Assembly (NCBI GenBank): GCA_023269675.1
Contig: JAHFSX010000003.1
Location: 124,001-188,000 of the forward strand
Source of the DNA: Verrucomicrobiota bacterium
Lineage (GTDB): Bacteria > Verrucomicrobiota > Kiritimatiellia > RFP12 > UBA1067
Direction of reading: 5' to 3'
Length of the DNA: 64,000 bases
Shown piece by piece: positions 1 through 7,144 of this stretch. Below the pieces are notes generated by a model. That model searched no databases. It was not told where the DNA came from and was given only the letters and a program-made list of their open reading frames with translations. Both the position numbers and the translations under genes were made by a program. Positions within the stretch are counted from its first letter, which is position 1. Every line of letters starts with the position of its first letter.

Positions 1-1
1 C

Positions 2-85
2 GCGATCACTGTGGAGACGGCTTCAGAGGTCACGGTCACCGTGCCGGTGGGCGATGGCAAGTTCATCAAGGCCGTCGTGCAGTAA
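2..85 (+). CDS. C-terminal end of a protein cut by the window edge
   Basis: An open frame from the first base ends at TAA 83-85 and encodes 27 residues ending in GDGKFIKAVVQ. The segment is rich in Thr and Val, like a C-terminal beta-strand. Two tandem hairpin terminators follow directly, which supports a real gene end. Too little is visible to assign a function. Confidence 0.55.
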   Translation, partial: AITVETASEVTVTVPVGDGKFIKAVVQ

Positions 86-116
86 GCCTTCGCTGAATTA
101 GTTCAAGACTGACATG

Positions 117-151
117 CAGGGGTCCGCGGCGACGCGGGCCCCTGTTGTTTT
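117..151 (+). terminator. Rho-independent terminator
   Basis: A 12-bp stem with one mismatch (117-128 with 133-144) and a GCGA loop is followed by TTGTTTT. It lies 32 bp after the stop of the truncated first gene. Confidence 0.75.
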
Positions 152-153
152 AG

Positions 154-183
154 AGGCCGGGCGCGTGCGCCCGGCCTATTTTT
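154..183 (+). terminator. Second tandem rho-independent terminator
   Basis: A perfect 11-bp GC-rich stem (154-164 with 167-177) and a 2-nt loop are followed by ATTTTT. With the hairpin just upstream it insulates the gspF operon from its upstream neighbour. Confidence 0.8.
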
Positions 184-277
184 CGGTTTGCGTGGCCCTG
201 CATACTGTGGTACCCTATCACATACGGTAAAAGTGACGTTTGGCTGCGAGACAGCCGACATCTTCTGGAGTAGCCTT

Positions 278-1582
278 ATGCCCAAATTCGCGTATGTCGC
301 AGTGGATTCCGCCGGCAAAGAGAGCCGCGGCACAATCGAAGCCCCCAACCAGGCTCAGGCGGTGGCCAAAGTGCGCAGCCAGGGGCTCTTTCCGACCGCC
401 ATCGGCGCGGCCGACGGCGCGGCGGGGGCCCCCGCCGGCGCGGCTGCCGCGAAGAGGCCTGCCCCCGGCGGCGCCAAGAAGGGCGGCGGCAAGATGAGCA
501 TGGAGATCAAGATGCCGAAGTTCCTGCGCGGCCGCGTCAAGCCGAAGGATCTCACGGTGCTCACCCGGCAGCTCGCCACGCTGGTGGACGCGGGCCTGCC
601 TCTGCTGCGCGGGCTGCACGTGCTCCAGCGGCAGACCCCGAACGCGACGCTGCGGGAAGCGCTGGCCGGCATGTGCGAGGCGGTCGAGAGCGGCAGCACC
701 TTCTCGGAGTCGCTCGCCAACTACCCCAAGATCTTCAGCAACCTCTACATCAACATGGTGCGCGCGGGCGAGGCCGGCGGCGTGCTGGAGGTGGTGTTGA
801 CCCGTTTGGCCGAGTTCGCCGAAAAGGCCGAACGCATCAAGAACAAGGTCAAGGGCGCCATGGTCTACCCGACCGTGACGTTTTTCGCGGCCATCGGCAT
901 CACGAGCTTCCTGCTGGTCGCGGTGATCCCGAAGTTCAAGGACATTTTCAACGACTTGCTCGAAGGCAAGCCGCTGCCGGTCGTCACGCAGTTCGTGATG
1001 AACGCCAGCAACCTGCTGATGCACAACGGCCTGGCGGTGCTGGGCGCCGTGGCCGTCTTCGTGGTGCTCTTCAAGATATTCGCCAAGACCAAGACCGGCA
1101 GCTATACGCTGGATGTGGTCAAGCTGAAAGCGCCGATGTTCGGCACGCTGGTGCGCCGCACGGCGGTCTCGCGCATGACCCGCACCCTGGGCACCCTGCT
1201 CGCCTCCGGCGTGCCGGTCCTGCAGGCGCTGACGATCGTGCGCGACACCACGGGCAACGCGGTGATCTCCCGCGCCATGCAGGCGGTGCACGACGCCGTG
1301 AAGGAAGGCGAGAGCATGACCGCGCCGCTGGCGGCCAGCAAGGTCTTCCCGCCGATGGTGGTTTCGATGGTGGAGGTGGGCGAGGAGACCGGCGCGCTGC
1401 CGGACATGCTGACGCGCATCGCGGACACCTACGACGACGAGGTGGACAACGCGGTGGCGGGCCTGACCTCGGTGATCGAGCCGCTGATGATCATCGTGCT
1501 CGCGGTGATCGTCGGCACGATCGTCATCGCGATGTTCATGCCCATGATCCAGATCATCGGCACCCTCGGCTCGGCGACGTAA
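278..1582 (+). CDS. gspF: Type II secretion / type IV pilus inner-membrane platform protein (GspF/PilC family)
   Basis: 434 residues. It is the polytopic platform protein that couples the assembly ATPase to pseudopilin assembly in the inner membrane. The N-terminus MPKFAYVAVDSAGKESRGTI is typical of the family. Two T2SSF repeats are visible, at about residues 91-215 and 299-420. Hydrophobic spans lie at about 197-220, 249-268 and 400-428. An Ala/Pro/Gly-rich linker separates the N-terminal 40 residues from the first repeat. ATG 278 is chosen over an upstream in-frame start because a CTGGAG ribosome site precedes it and homology begins there. It heads a run of eight prepilin-like genes on the same strand; the ATPase, secretin and peptidase genes are not in the window. 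Confidence 0.93.
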   Translation: MPKFAYVAVDSAGKESRGTIEAPNQAQAVAKVRSQGLFPTAIGAADGAAGAPAGAAAAKRPAPGGAKKGGGKMSMEIKMPKFLRGRVKPKDLTVLTRQLATLVDAGLPLLRGLHVLQRQTPNATLREALAGMCEAVESGSTFSESLANYPKIFSNLYINMVRAGEAGGVLEVVLTRLAEFAEKAERIKNKVKGAMVYPTVTFFAAIGITSFLLVAVIPKFKDIFNDLLEGKPLPVVTQFVMNASNLLMHNGLAVLGAVAVFVVLFKIFAKTKTGSYTLDVVKLKAPMFGTLVRRTAVSRMTRTLGTLLASGVPVLQALTIVRDTTGNAVISRAMQAVHDAVKEGESMTAPLAASKVFPPMVVSMVEVGEETGALPDMLTRIADTYDDEVDNAVAGLTSVIEPLMIIVLAVIVGTIVIAMFMPMIQIIGTLGSAT

Positions 1583-1729
1583 GAGCGGGGCCACAGGAGG
1601 CCGGAGACAGAATTAAGGAGCCGGAATGGATGCGGGTTCAAAGCCGGCGGGCACCGCGTTCAACCCTGCGCACTGAATTCTGCCGACGGCCGCCCGGATC
1701 CAATTTAAATAGGTAAGAGGTGGTTGTTC

Positions 1730-2725
1730 ATGAATAATGGCAAGCAAGACAAGCGCGCGGCCTTCACCCTCATCGAGATGATGGTGGTGGTGGCGATCAT
1801 CGGCGTGCTGATCGCCGGCGTGTTCCGGCTGATGGGCGCGGCGGGCGAAAGCAACAAGAAGGCGCTGACGATCGCGCGCATGCAGAAGCTGCAGAACGCG
1901 CTCTCCGGGTTTTACGCCGAGTTCGGCACCTACCCGCCGGTCACCCAGCACGGCTCGCCGGACCCGTTTGTCGCCCAGAACGCCGACAGCGGCCAGGAGG
2001 AGAAGGCCAGCTCGCTGCTCGCGCAAAACGCCAACCGCGCCGCGGCCTGCCAGCCCATCGGGTTCGAGTACCCCAACGTGAAGTCGCTGGACGACTTCAT
2101 CAACACGCGCTACCAGGGCGAAGGCATCATGAGCGTGAACCAGCAGCTCGGCCAGACGGCGGCGACGCTGCCGAAGTCCGAGTGGAAGGACGTCAAAATC
2201 TTCAGGTTCGGCGTGCTGTCTTATCTGCTGCCCCGCGTGGAGCTGATGGGCGGCGAGGATATGGTGCGGGGATCGGGGGATACCCCGGACCTGAATTTCT
2301 TCAAGAGCCTGCAATGGTCCAAGAACAACTCGGGCTCGCTGGCGGCGCAGCGCACGCGCGAAAACCGCGCGGTGTCGCGGTGGCTGCCGAACTTCGAGAA
2401 GAGCCTGTTCGGCGGCTACCCCCTCTTGGGCATCGACACCGCCGAGCCGGATCAGGGCGGCCCCCATTTTACCGGCGCCAACGAGTACCCGGCCGGGGCG
2501 AAGGGCGGCAACAAGTACGTGCTGATCGGCATCTCGATCCGCGACGGCTGGGGCCGCGACCTCTACTATTACTCCGCGCCGCCCTATCAGAGCTATCGCG
2601 TCTGGTCGGCCGGGCCGAACGGCTTCACGTTCCCCCCGTGGATCTCCCTGGAGAGCCTTTCGGTCAGCGACCGCAAGAAGGCGAGCGCGTGGGTCGCGGA
2701 CGACGTCGTGCGTTTTGACCGGTAG
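1730..2725 (+). CDS. Prepilin-like protein with N-terminal methylation motif (331 aa)
   Basis: A short charged leader is followed by the class III signal AA|FTLIEMMVV and a 20-residue hydrophobic helix, with the conserved Glu at position +5 of the mature protein. The residue before the cut is Ala rather than the usual Gly. The large C-terminal domain has aromatic and Gly-rich stretches and repeated 'dPWG/DGWG' turns, as in major pseudopilin-like proteins of this group. ATG 1730 is preferred over TTG 1724 because AGAGG lies about 9 nt upstream. It is likely processed by a prepilin peptidase and assembled through the GspF-like platform upstream. Its exact place in the pseudopilus is unknown. 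Confidence 0.85.
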   Translation: MNNGKQDKRAAFTLIEMMVVVAIIGVLIAGVFRLMGAAGESNKKALTIARMQKLQNALSGFYAEFGTYPPVTQHGSPDPFVAQNADSGQEEKASSLLAQNANRAAACQPIGFEYPNVKSLDDFINTRYQGEGIMSVNQQLGQTAATLPKSEWKDVKIFRFGVLSYLLPRVELMGGEDMVRGSGDTPDLNFFKSLQWSKNNSGSLAAQRTRENRAVSRWLPNFEKSLFGGYPLLGIDTAEPDQGGPHFTGANEYPAGAKGGNKYVLIGISIRDGWGRDLYYYSAPPYQSYRVWSAGPNGFTFPPWISLESLSVSDRKKASAWVADDVVRFDR

Positions 2726-2809
2726 GCGGCGGAAGCTCGAACGTGCGAGAGTTCTAAAGTTCTAAAGCGCGCGGCCGCGGCTGCGCGCACCGCAGAGAGA
2801 TTAAAAGTT

Positions 2810-3442
2810 ATGAAACCGCAACACTCCCTTCTTCGCAACGGCTTCACCTTGGTGGAGATGCTGGTGGTCATCGGCATCATCGGCATTCTGGCGGCCACGC
2901 TGGTCGGCTCATTCTCGCACGTCCAAAACACGGCCCGCCAGTCCCAGGCGCAATCGCAGGTCTCCGAGGTGGCGACGGCTTTCAACGTCTACCTGCAGCA
3001 GGAGCGCGAGTGGCCCAAGGAGTGGCTGACGGCGACGGAGATGGACGAGAACGTGTGCCGGATCTTTCAGGACAAGCATCTGCTGGATCTGACGACGTGG
3101 TCGACGAACAGCTCGACGGTCAACATGAACAGCCTGGACCGGTTCGGCATGCTGGACCCCTGGGGCCGCGCCGCGCTGCGCAAGAATCCCAAGACGGGCA
3201 GCGCGAACACGGCGATCGCGGGCGTCAAGTTGTCCGATCGCCGCATCCAGTACCGGCTGGACACGGACTTCGACGGCTATGTGGACTCGGGCGAGGGCGC
3301 GCCTAAAGGGGCGAAGGTCCGCGCCTCGGTGCTGGTCTGGTCGCGCGGGCCGGACGGCAAGGATGCGGCGGGCCAGACGAAACGGTATCCGGGCGACGAC
3401 CGCCTGAGCTGGAACTACGGCCAGTCGCGCGCCGGAAGATGA
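2810..3442 (+). CDS. Prepilin-like protein, GspG/GspH type (210 aa)
   Basis: The leader MKPQHSLLRNG is cut before FTLVEMLVV, with Glu at +5, then a hydrophobic helix to about residue 34. The following amphipathic helix (SQVSEVATAFNVYLQQE) and a LDPWG turn are typical of GspG-like pseudopilins. ATG 2810 gives an 11-residue leader. The 84-bp gap upstream carries a doubled AGTTCTAA word (2749-2766). Probably co-transcribed with the neighbouring pilin-like genes. Confidence 0.87.
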   Translation: MKPQHSLLRNGFTLVEMLVVIGIIGILAATLVGSFSHVQNTARQSQAQSQVSEVATAFNVYLQQEREWPKEWLTATEMDENVCRIFQDKHLLDLTTWSTNSSTVNMNSLDRFGMLDPWGRAALRKNPKTGSANTAIAGVKLSDRRIQYRLDTDFDGYVDSGEGAPKGAKVRASVLVWSRGPDGKDAAGQTKRYPGDDRLSWNYGQSRAGR

Positions 3443-3470
3443 TGAAAGTCGGGAGGGTGGTCGGGCGGAA

Positions 3471-3568
3471 GGCTGTCAGACTGCCGGTTGCGCATGCGGG
3501 AGCGCGTCCCCTGCCCCGGCGCTCACGGTCCGGACACCTCTCCCAAACGGCCTGACAGGCTGGCAGCC
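3471..3568. repeat. Quasi-palindrome with 7-8 nt internal words
   Basis: GGCTGTCAGACTGCC (3471-3485) is mirrored by CCTGACAGGCTGGCAGCC (3551-3568). A smaller GGGAGCGC/GCGCTC pair lies between them. Each arm holds near-repeats of CTGYCAG. It fills most of the 149-bp gap between two pilin-like genes and is one of the less regular members of the periodic palindrome class. Confidence 0.5.
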
Positions 3569-3591
3569 AGAACACCTTAGAGGAGCAAGCG

Positions 3592-4161
3592 ATGAAAAAC
3601 GGGAAAGACCAAGGGATGAAGCGGCGCGGCTTCACCATCATTGAGCTGCTGGTGGTGATCTCGATCATGGCGGTGCTCGCCACGCTCGCGACCGGCGCGG
3701 CGCTGAAAGCGGTGAAGCAGAGCCGCAACAAGCGCATCGACGCCACCTGCAAGGCGCTGGACATGGCGCTGATGAACTACCGCGCGCAGGAAAACGGGTG
3801 GCCCTTCAAAACGGGCGACAAGGGCGATCTCGAAAAAGACAAGGACCCCCAACAGCATCCCGGGATCTATTGGGCGCACGGCGAGAACAACAAGCTGGTC
3901 TTTAAGCCCCTGTATCACGGCCCGGGCGGCAGCAGCACGGTTTATCTGGACGCCTCGGCCTTGATGGCCGTGTACAAAGGCCAGCGCGCCCAGCTCCGGG
4001 CGCTGCTCAGCAAGGGCATCAGGGATGTCTCGCTCATGTACCCGAACCCGGATGACCCCAACCGCATCAGCTATTACTGCGTCGAGTACAACCAGAATAC
4101 GGATTCGGTCAAAGTCCACCGGCAGACTGACCACACCTGCCCGAAGCAAACCAAATACTGA
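3592..4161 (+). CDS. Prepilin-like protein (189 aa)
   Basis: The leader MKNGKDQGMKRRG precedes FTIIELLVVISIM, with Glu at +5 and a clear N-terminal helix to about residue 36. A second helix (KRIDATCKALDMALMNYRAQ) and a 'NGWP' turn follow, as in GspG-type pseudopilins. Two cysteines near the C-terminus could pair. AGAGGAG sits 6 nt before ATG 3592; an internal ATG at 3616 would give a 5-residue leader. Placed mid-operon, 23 bp before the next prepilin gene. Confidence 0.87.
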   Translation: MKNGKDQGMKRRGFTIIELLVVISIMAVLATLATGAALKAVKQSRNKRIDATCKALDMALMNYRAQENGWPFKTGDKGDLEKDKDPQQHPGIYWAHGENNKLVFKPLYHGPGGSSTVYLDASALMAVYKGQRAQLRALLSKGIRDVSLMYPNPDDPNRISYYCVEYNQNTDSVKVHRQTDHTCPKQTKY

Positions 4162-4184
4162 AACGGGCGGCAAGGAGTGGGACG

Positions 4185-4991
4185 ATGAAAGACAGGAACG
4201 CATATAAGCGGCGTCGCGGGTTTTCGCTGCTGGAGCTGCTGGCGGTGATGTCCATCATGGCGATGCTCACCACGCTGGCCGTAACCAGTTATTTCAGCGC
4301 CATCCGCGGCATGACGCGCCGGAGCGCGGTCAAGCATCTGGCGAACACCCTGACCCTCGCGCGTCAGCGCGCCTGCATGGAAGGCACGCGCGTCAGCGTG
4401 ATGGTGTTCAACGAGGTCGCCGGGTACGATGACGCCGGCAACGTGAAGATCGCGCCCTCCTACGTGGTCTGCAAAGAGATCGGACGCATCTCGGCCATCA
4501 GCGGCGGCAAGCTGGTCGACGAGTTCGCGCCGCTGGACAAGATGTTCGGCACGGCCACGTTGTCCGCGGATTATCTGGGCAGCACGCGGCTCTATAACCT
4601 CTCGCGCGGCAAATGGTCGAACGTGCTCCCTTCGGTCAAAGATGCCACGCTCACCAGCCGCGGGTCCTCTTACCGGAACGGTCAAGATTACGACATCCCC
4701 GCGTTCGGTTTTGTCATCAACACGAAAGTCCCCAACCCGAACGGGGCCACCTGGGCCGTGGGCGACTCGTATGGCGTCGAGGCCTCGCCGATCAACTCCC
4801 TGCCGCGCGGTTTCCAGTTCGACGAACTGCAGGAAAGCCTCAGCCAGGTGGTGAGCGTCACGTTCGAGCCGGACGGCAAGGCCAGCGACAAGCTCATCCG
4901 CATCCGCACGACGCTACCGCCGATCACCCGCTCCGGTGTCACGGTCAAGTCCGACGGATCCGTCACGTATAATGAGAAGTGGACGCCTTAG
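4185..4991 (+). CDS. Prepilin-like protein, GspH/FimT-like (268 aa)
   Basis: The leader MKDRNAYKRRRG precedes FSLLELLAVMSIMAMLTTLAV, with Glu at +5. The next helix contains LANTLTLARQRACMEGTRVSV, the pattern of GspH/FimT minor pseudopilins. A beta-rich C-terminal domain follows. AAGGAGTGG precedes ATG 4185. Only 4 bp separate its stop from the next start, so translation is probably coupled. Its position resembles the D member of the Verru_Chthon cassette, but this is by layout only. Confidence 0.85.
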   Translation: MKDRNAYKRRRGFSLLELLAVMSIMAMLTTLAVTSYFSAIRGMTRRSAVKHLANTLTLARQRACMEGTRVSVMVFNEVAGYDDAGNVKIAPSYVVCKEIGRISAISGGKLVDEFAPLDKMFGTATLSADYLGSTRLYNLSRGKWSNVLPSVKDATLTSRGSSYRNGQDYDIPAFGFVINTKVPNPNGATWAVGDSYGVEASPINSLPRGFQFDELQESLSQVVSVTFEPDGKASDKLIRIRTTLPPITRSGVTVKSDGSVTYNEKWTP

Positions 4992-4995
4992 ACAT

Positions 4996-5493
4996 ATGAA
5001 GAGACAACATCAGCAAGCTGGATTTTCGCTCATGGAGGTCAACATGGCGGTCTTCGTCATGGCGGTCGGCATCCTGAGCATGGTGGTGCTCTACCCGCTG
5101 GGATTGCGCGAGAGCACGCAGGGGCAGGCGGACCTCAAGCAGGCGATGTTCGCGGATTACCTCCTGAACCAGGCCGTGGCGGCGGCGTCGCTGACGAACC
5201 TGTCGTGGACAACGTGGCAGAGCGAATTCGTCAGTAAGACGCAGAACGGCACCCGAACGGCCGAGCTGCCGGCCTTCCTGTCGGACCGGATGCACCTCGT
5301 GAACATGAACCCTCCGCTGAAACTGGGCCCGCAATATGAGATCTCCTGCTGCCTGGTGCCGGGCTTTTCAGACAAGCTCATGGGCATCCTGGTGCAGTCC
5401 ACGGATCTGGAGAAGGTGACGGAGTACGTCCAATACTCCAACAACCCGGTTTTCTATGCGGAGGTGCTCTTCCAGGGCGACCCGGCGAAGTAA
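4996..5493 (+). CDS. Prepilin-like protein, GspI/PilV-like (165 aa)
   Basis: The leader MKRQHQQAG precedes FSLMEVNMAVFVMAVGILSM, with Glu at +5. The 'MEVxxAxFVMAVGILSM' helix is characteristic of GspI/PilV minor pilins. A 'YPLGLREST' segment follows the helix. A start at 4936 would add an unlikely 20-residue extension; ATG 4996 directly follows the previous stop. The ribosome site must lie inside the preceding gene (GAGAAGTGG). Confidence 0.82.
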   Translation: MKRQHQQAGFSLMEVNMAVFVMAVGILSMVVLYPLGLRESTQGQADLKQAMFADYLLNQAVAAASLTNLSWTTWQSEFVSKTQNGTRTAELPAFLSDRMHLVNMNPPLKLGPQYEISCCLVPGFSDKLMGILVQSTDLEKVTEYVQYSNNPVFYAEVLFQGDPAK

Positions 5494-5592
5494 GTTCATG
5501 GGTTCCTTAATGGGGCAGGGCATGAGTCGATGGGTGAGGGTGGGCATGAGTTTTGAAGGGACGGGGCTCCTTGCCCGCCCGAAAGGCGAGTG

Positions 5593-6267
5593 ATGAAAGC
5601 GAAAGCAGCTAGAAATAACAGCCGCAGGGCCGGCTTCTCGATGATCGAGGTGCTGGTCGCCTCCACGATCCTGATCGTGATCGTGATGATGCTCGGGATG
5701 CTCTTCCAGCAGACCAGCCTCGCGTGGCGCACCGGGGTCAAGCGGGCCAACGGGTTCATGCAGGTGCGCGCGGCGATCGGCGCGATCCAGCGCGACGCGA
5801 GCGCCGCGATCGACGCGCGCCGTATCCCCGTGGAGTTGAAAACAAAGCTCGGCGATGTTGACCAGACGTTCAGCAGCGGGTCTCTCAAATTCTACACGCT
5901 GACGGGCACGACCCCTCCGGCCCAAGATGCGGACATCATGCGGGCGCTCAAGTTTGTGACCTACGAAACCTCGGGCAGCCGGAACGAGTCGTACTTGACG
6001 GCGGACGGCAAAAAAATAACCTCGCACTCGAATGTGCTGCCCTCCTCCGGCACCATGGGCAACATCAGCTCCACGGCCCTCGGGGATTTCGAGATCTACT
6101 ACGGCAAGCCCGGCGACCTGGACCCCAACGGGCTGCCGCTGTACATCACCTTCGATGCCAAGGTGACCGCCTCGGGCGCCAGTCTGGACATCGGCGCGGC
6201 CTCGGCCGGCCCGGACAAGCAGTGGAACACCAAGGACGACATCAAGACCTGGGTGGATAACAATTGA
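5593..6267 (+). CDS. Prepilin-like protein, GspJ/PilW-like (224 aa)
   Basis: The leader MKAKAARNNSRRAG precedes FSMIEVLVASTILIVIVMMLGM, with Glu at +5. The following 'RAAIGAIQRDASAAIDARR' helix fits GspJ/PilW minor pseudopilins, which pair with GspI-like partners such as the gene upstream. AAAGG lies 7 nt before ATG 5593; a GTG at 5590 is a possible alternative. The stop codon TGA at 6265-6267 is the first part of the palindromic repeat that also covers the next gene's start. Confidence 0.83.
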   Translation: MKAKAARNNSRRAGFSMIEVLVASTILIVIVMMLGMLFQQTSLAWRTGVKRANGFMQVRAAIGAIQRDASAAIDARRIPVELKTKLGDVDQTFSSGSLKFYTLTGTTPPAQDADIMRALKFVTYETSGSRNESYLTADGKKITSHSNVLPSSGTMGNISSTALGDFEIYYGKPGDLDPNGLPLYITFDAKVTASGASLDIGAASAGPDKQWNTKDDIKTWVDNN

Positions 6268-6424
6268 GGACAGCGGCCGGAAGACGGACGCCGGCGCAAG
6301 GAGAGCGAAGCATGCAAGGCCTTAAACACATTCCCTTTGTAACACGGGCGATCCGGCGGCTCGCGGACTTCCGCTCTCCGCCCTCCGTCCTCCGTCCTCT
6401 GCCCTCCGACCGCCGGTCCTCCAG
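6266..6424. repeat. Periodic quasi-palindrome (GGACGGAG-type) spanning a stop, ribosome site, start and leader
   Basis: The purine-rich left arm (6266-6310) and pyrimidine-rich right arm (6368-6424) are complementary along their length. The outer ends are GAGGAC/GTCCTC and the inner ends GGAGAGCGAAG/CTTCCGCTCTCC. Each arm is a decayed array of GGACGG/GGAAGA words. The left arm contains the upstream stop and the AAGGAG site of the next gene, and the right arm encodes residues 19-37 of its leader. The element at 36654-36757 uses the same words. Confidence 0.75.
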
Positions 6425-6839
6425 GGCCTTCACGCTGATTGAGATGATGGTGGTCATCGGCATGCTGGCGATCCTGATGGGCGTGGCGTTCTCGGGGATC
6501 GGCCAGGCCCGCGCCCAGGCGCGCATCGCCAAGGCGAACGTGGAGCTGCGCGAGATGATCAACGCCTGGCTTTCGTACGAGGCGGCCTACGACGATTGGC
6601 CGGTGGACGTCACGGGCGCCGATCTGGCCGCCACGGCGTCGAACCTCAAAGAGCTGCTGGGCGACAACCCCGACAAGGCCGTGTACCTCAACGCGCAGCT
6701 GGTCAACGGCGCTTTCCTCGATCCCTGGGGCACCCCCTATCACTTCCGGCTCATCACCAAGACCGACACGAGCACGCAGGTGAAAGAGACGTTTCCCGCT
6801 TCCGTCACCTTCCCCAACCGGCACCGGTACATGAGATAA
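6312..6839 (+). CDS. Prepilin-like protein with an unusually long, repeat-derived leader (175 aa)
   Basis: The class III signal RA|FTLIEMMVVIGMLAIL occurs at residues 38-53 instead of near residue 10, giving a 39-residue leader. Residues 19-37 are encoded by one arm of a periodic palindrome, and the AAGGAG ribosome site lies in the other arm. As in the 1730 gene, the residue before the cut is Ala. The mature part (about 136 residues) has the GspG-like second helix (ARIAKANVELREMINAWLSYE), a 'YDDWP' turn and FLDPWGTPY. ATG 6312 is the only well-placed start; no nearer ATG, GTG or TTG fits before the motif. The leader would be removed on maturation, so the insertion may be neutral. Confidence 0.8.
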   Translation: MQGLKHIPFVTRAIRRLADFRSPPSVLRPLPSDRRSSRAFTLIEMMVVIGMLAILMGVAFSGIGQARAQARIAKANVELREMINAWLSYEAAYDDWPVDVTGADLAATASNLKELLGDNPDKAVYLNAQLVNGAFLDPWGTPYHFRLITKTDTSTQVKETFPASVTFPNRHRYMR

Positions 6840-6880
6840 AAGTTCATTCGTTCATCAGTGCGTAGAAGTTCATTAGTGAA
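6840..6880. repeat. Single-arm array of the TTCATTAG word
   Basis: TTCATTCG, TTCATCAG and TTCATTAG occur in tandem or near-tandem directly after a stop codon. No complementary arm was found nearby. The same 8-nt word builds the full palindrome at 24245-24348. Confidence 0.55.
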
Positions 6881-6908
6881 GAGAACCGCAAATACCCGAC
6901 TTTTTGAC

Positions 6909-7144
6909 AGGTGAAACCATGAGCACACATTTCCGAAACATACGCCGCGGCGGCGTCCCCTCTCAAAGCGGAGCGCATGCGGGCAGCGCGCACTTGGATT
7001 TTTCAGCCGGTAGCGAGGGATAGGCTGTTAGGTATTTAGACTGTTAGGTGAAATTATGAGAACACATTTTCGACAGATAGGCTGCGGCGGCGCCCCCTCT
7101 CAAAGCGGAGCGGATACGGGGCAGCGCGCACTTGGACCTTTCAG
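6909..7144 (+). repeat. Direct duplication of the start region of the giant prepilin-like gene
   Basis: Copy 1 (6909-7006) and copy 2 (7046-7144) match over almost 100 nt, from AGGTGAAA through the ATG to CTTTCAG. Copy 2 is the functional start of the 7056-10163 gene. Copy 1 opens at ATG 6919 and closes at TAG 7021-7023 after 34 codons. Confidence 0.8.
6919..7023 (+). pseudogene. Abortive 34-codon copy of the next gene's N-terminus
   Basis: It starts MSTHFRNIRRGGVPSQSGA, against MRTHFRQIGCGGAPSQSGA in the downstream gene, and has the same GGTGAAA upstream. It ends in TAG before any pilin helix. It is probably a dead remnant of the local duplication; a regulatory upstream reading frame is the alternative. 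Confidence 0.5.

Noticed and set aside
1629..1660. GGTTCAAAGCC stretch considered as a tRNA T-arm
   Set aside because: No acceptor, D or anticodon arms could be folded around it.
1626..1676. A 16-codon reading frame with AAGGAG upstream
   Set aside because: Possible leader peptide, but there is no supporting attenuator structure and no conserved sequence to judge by.
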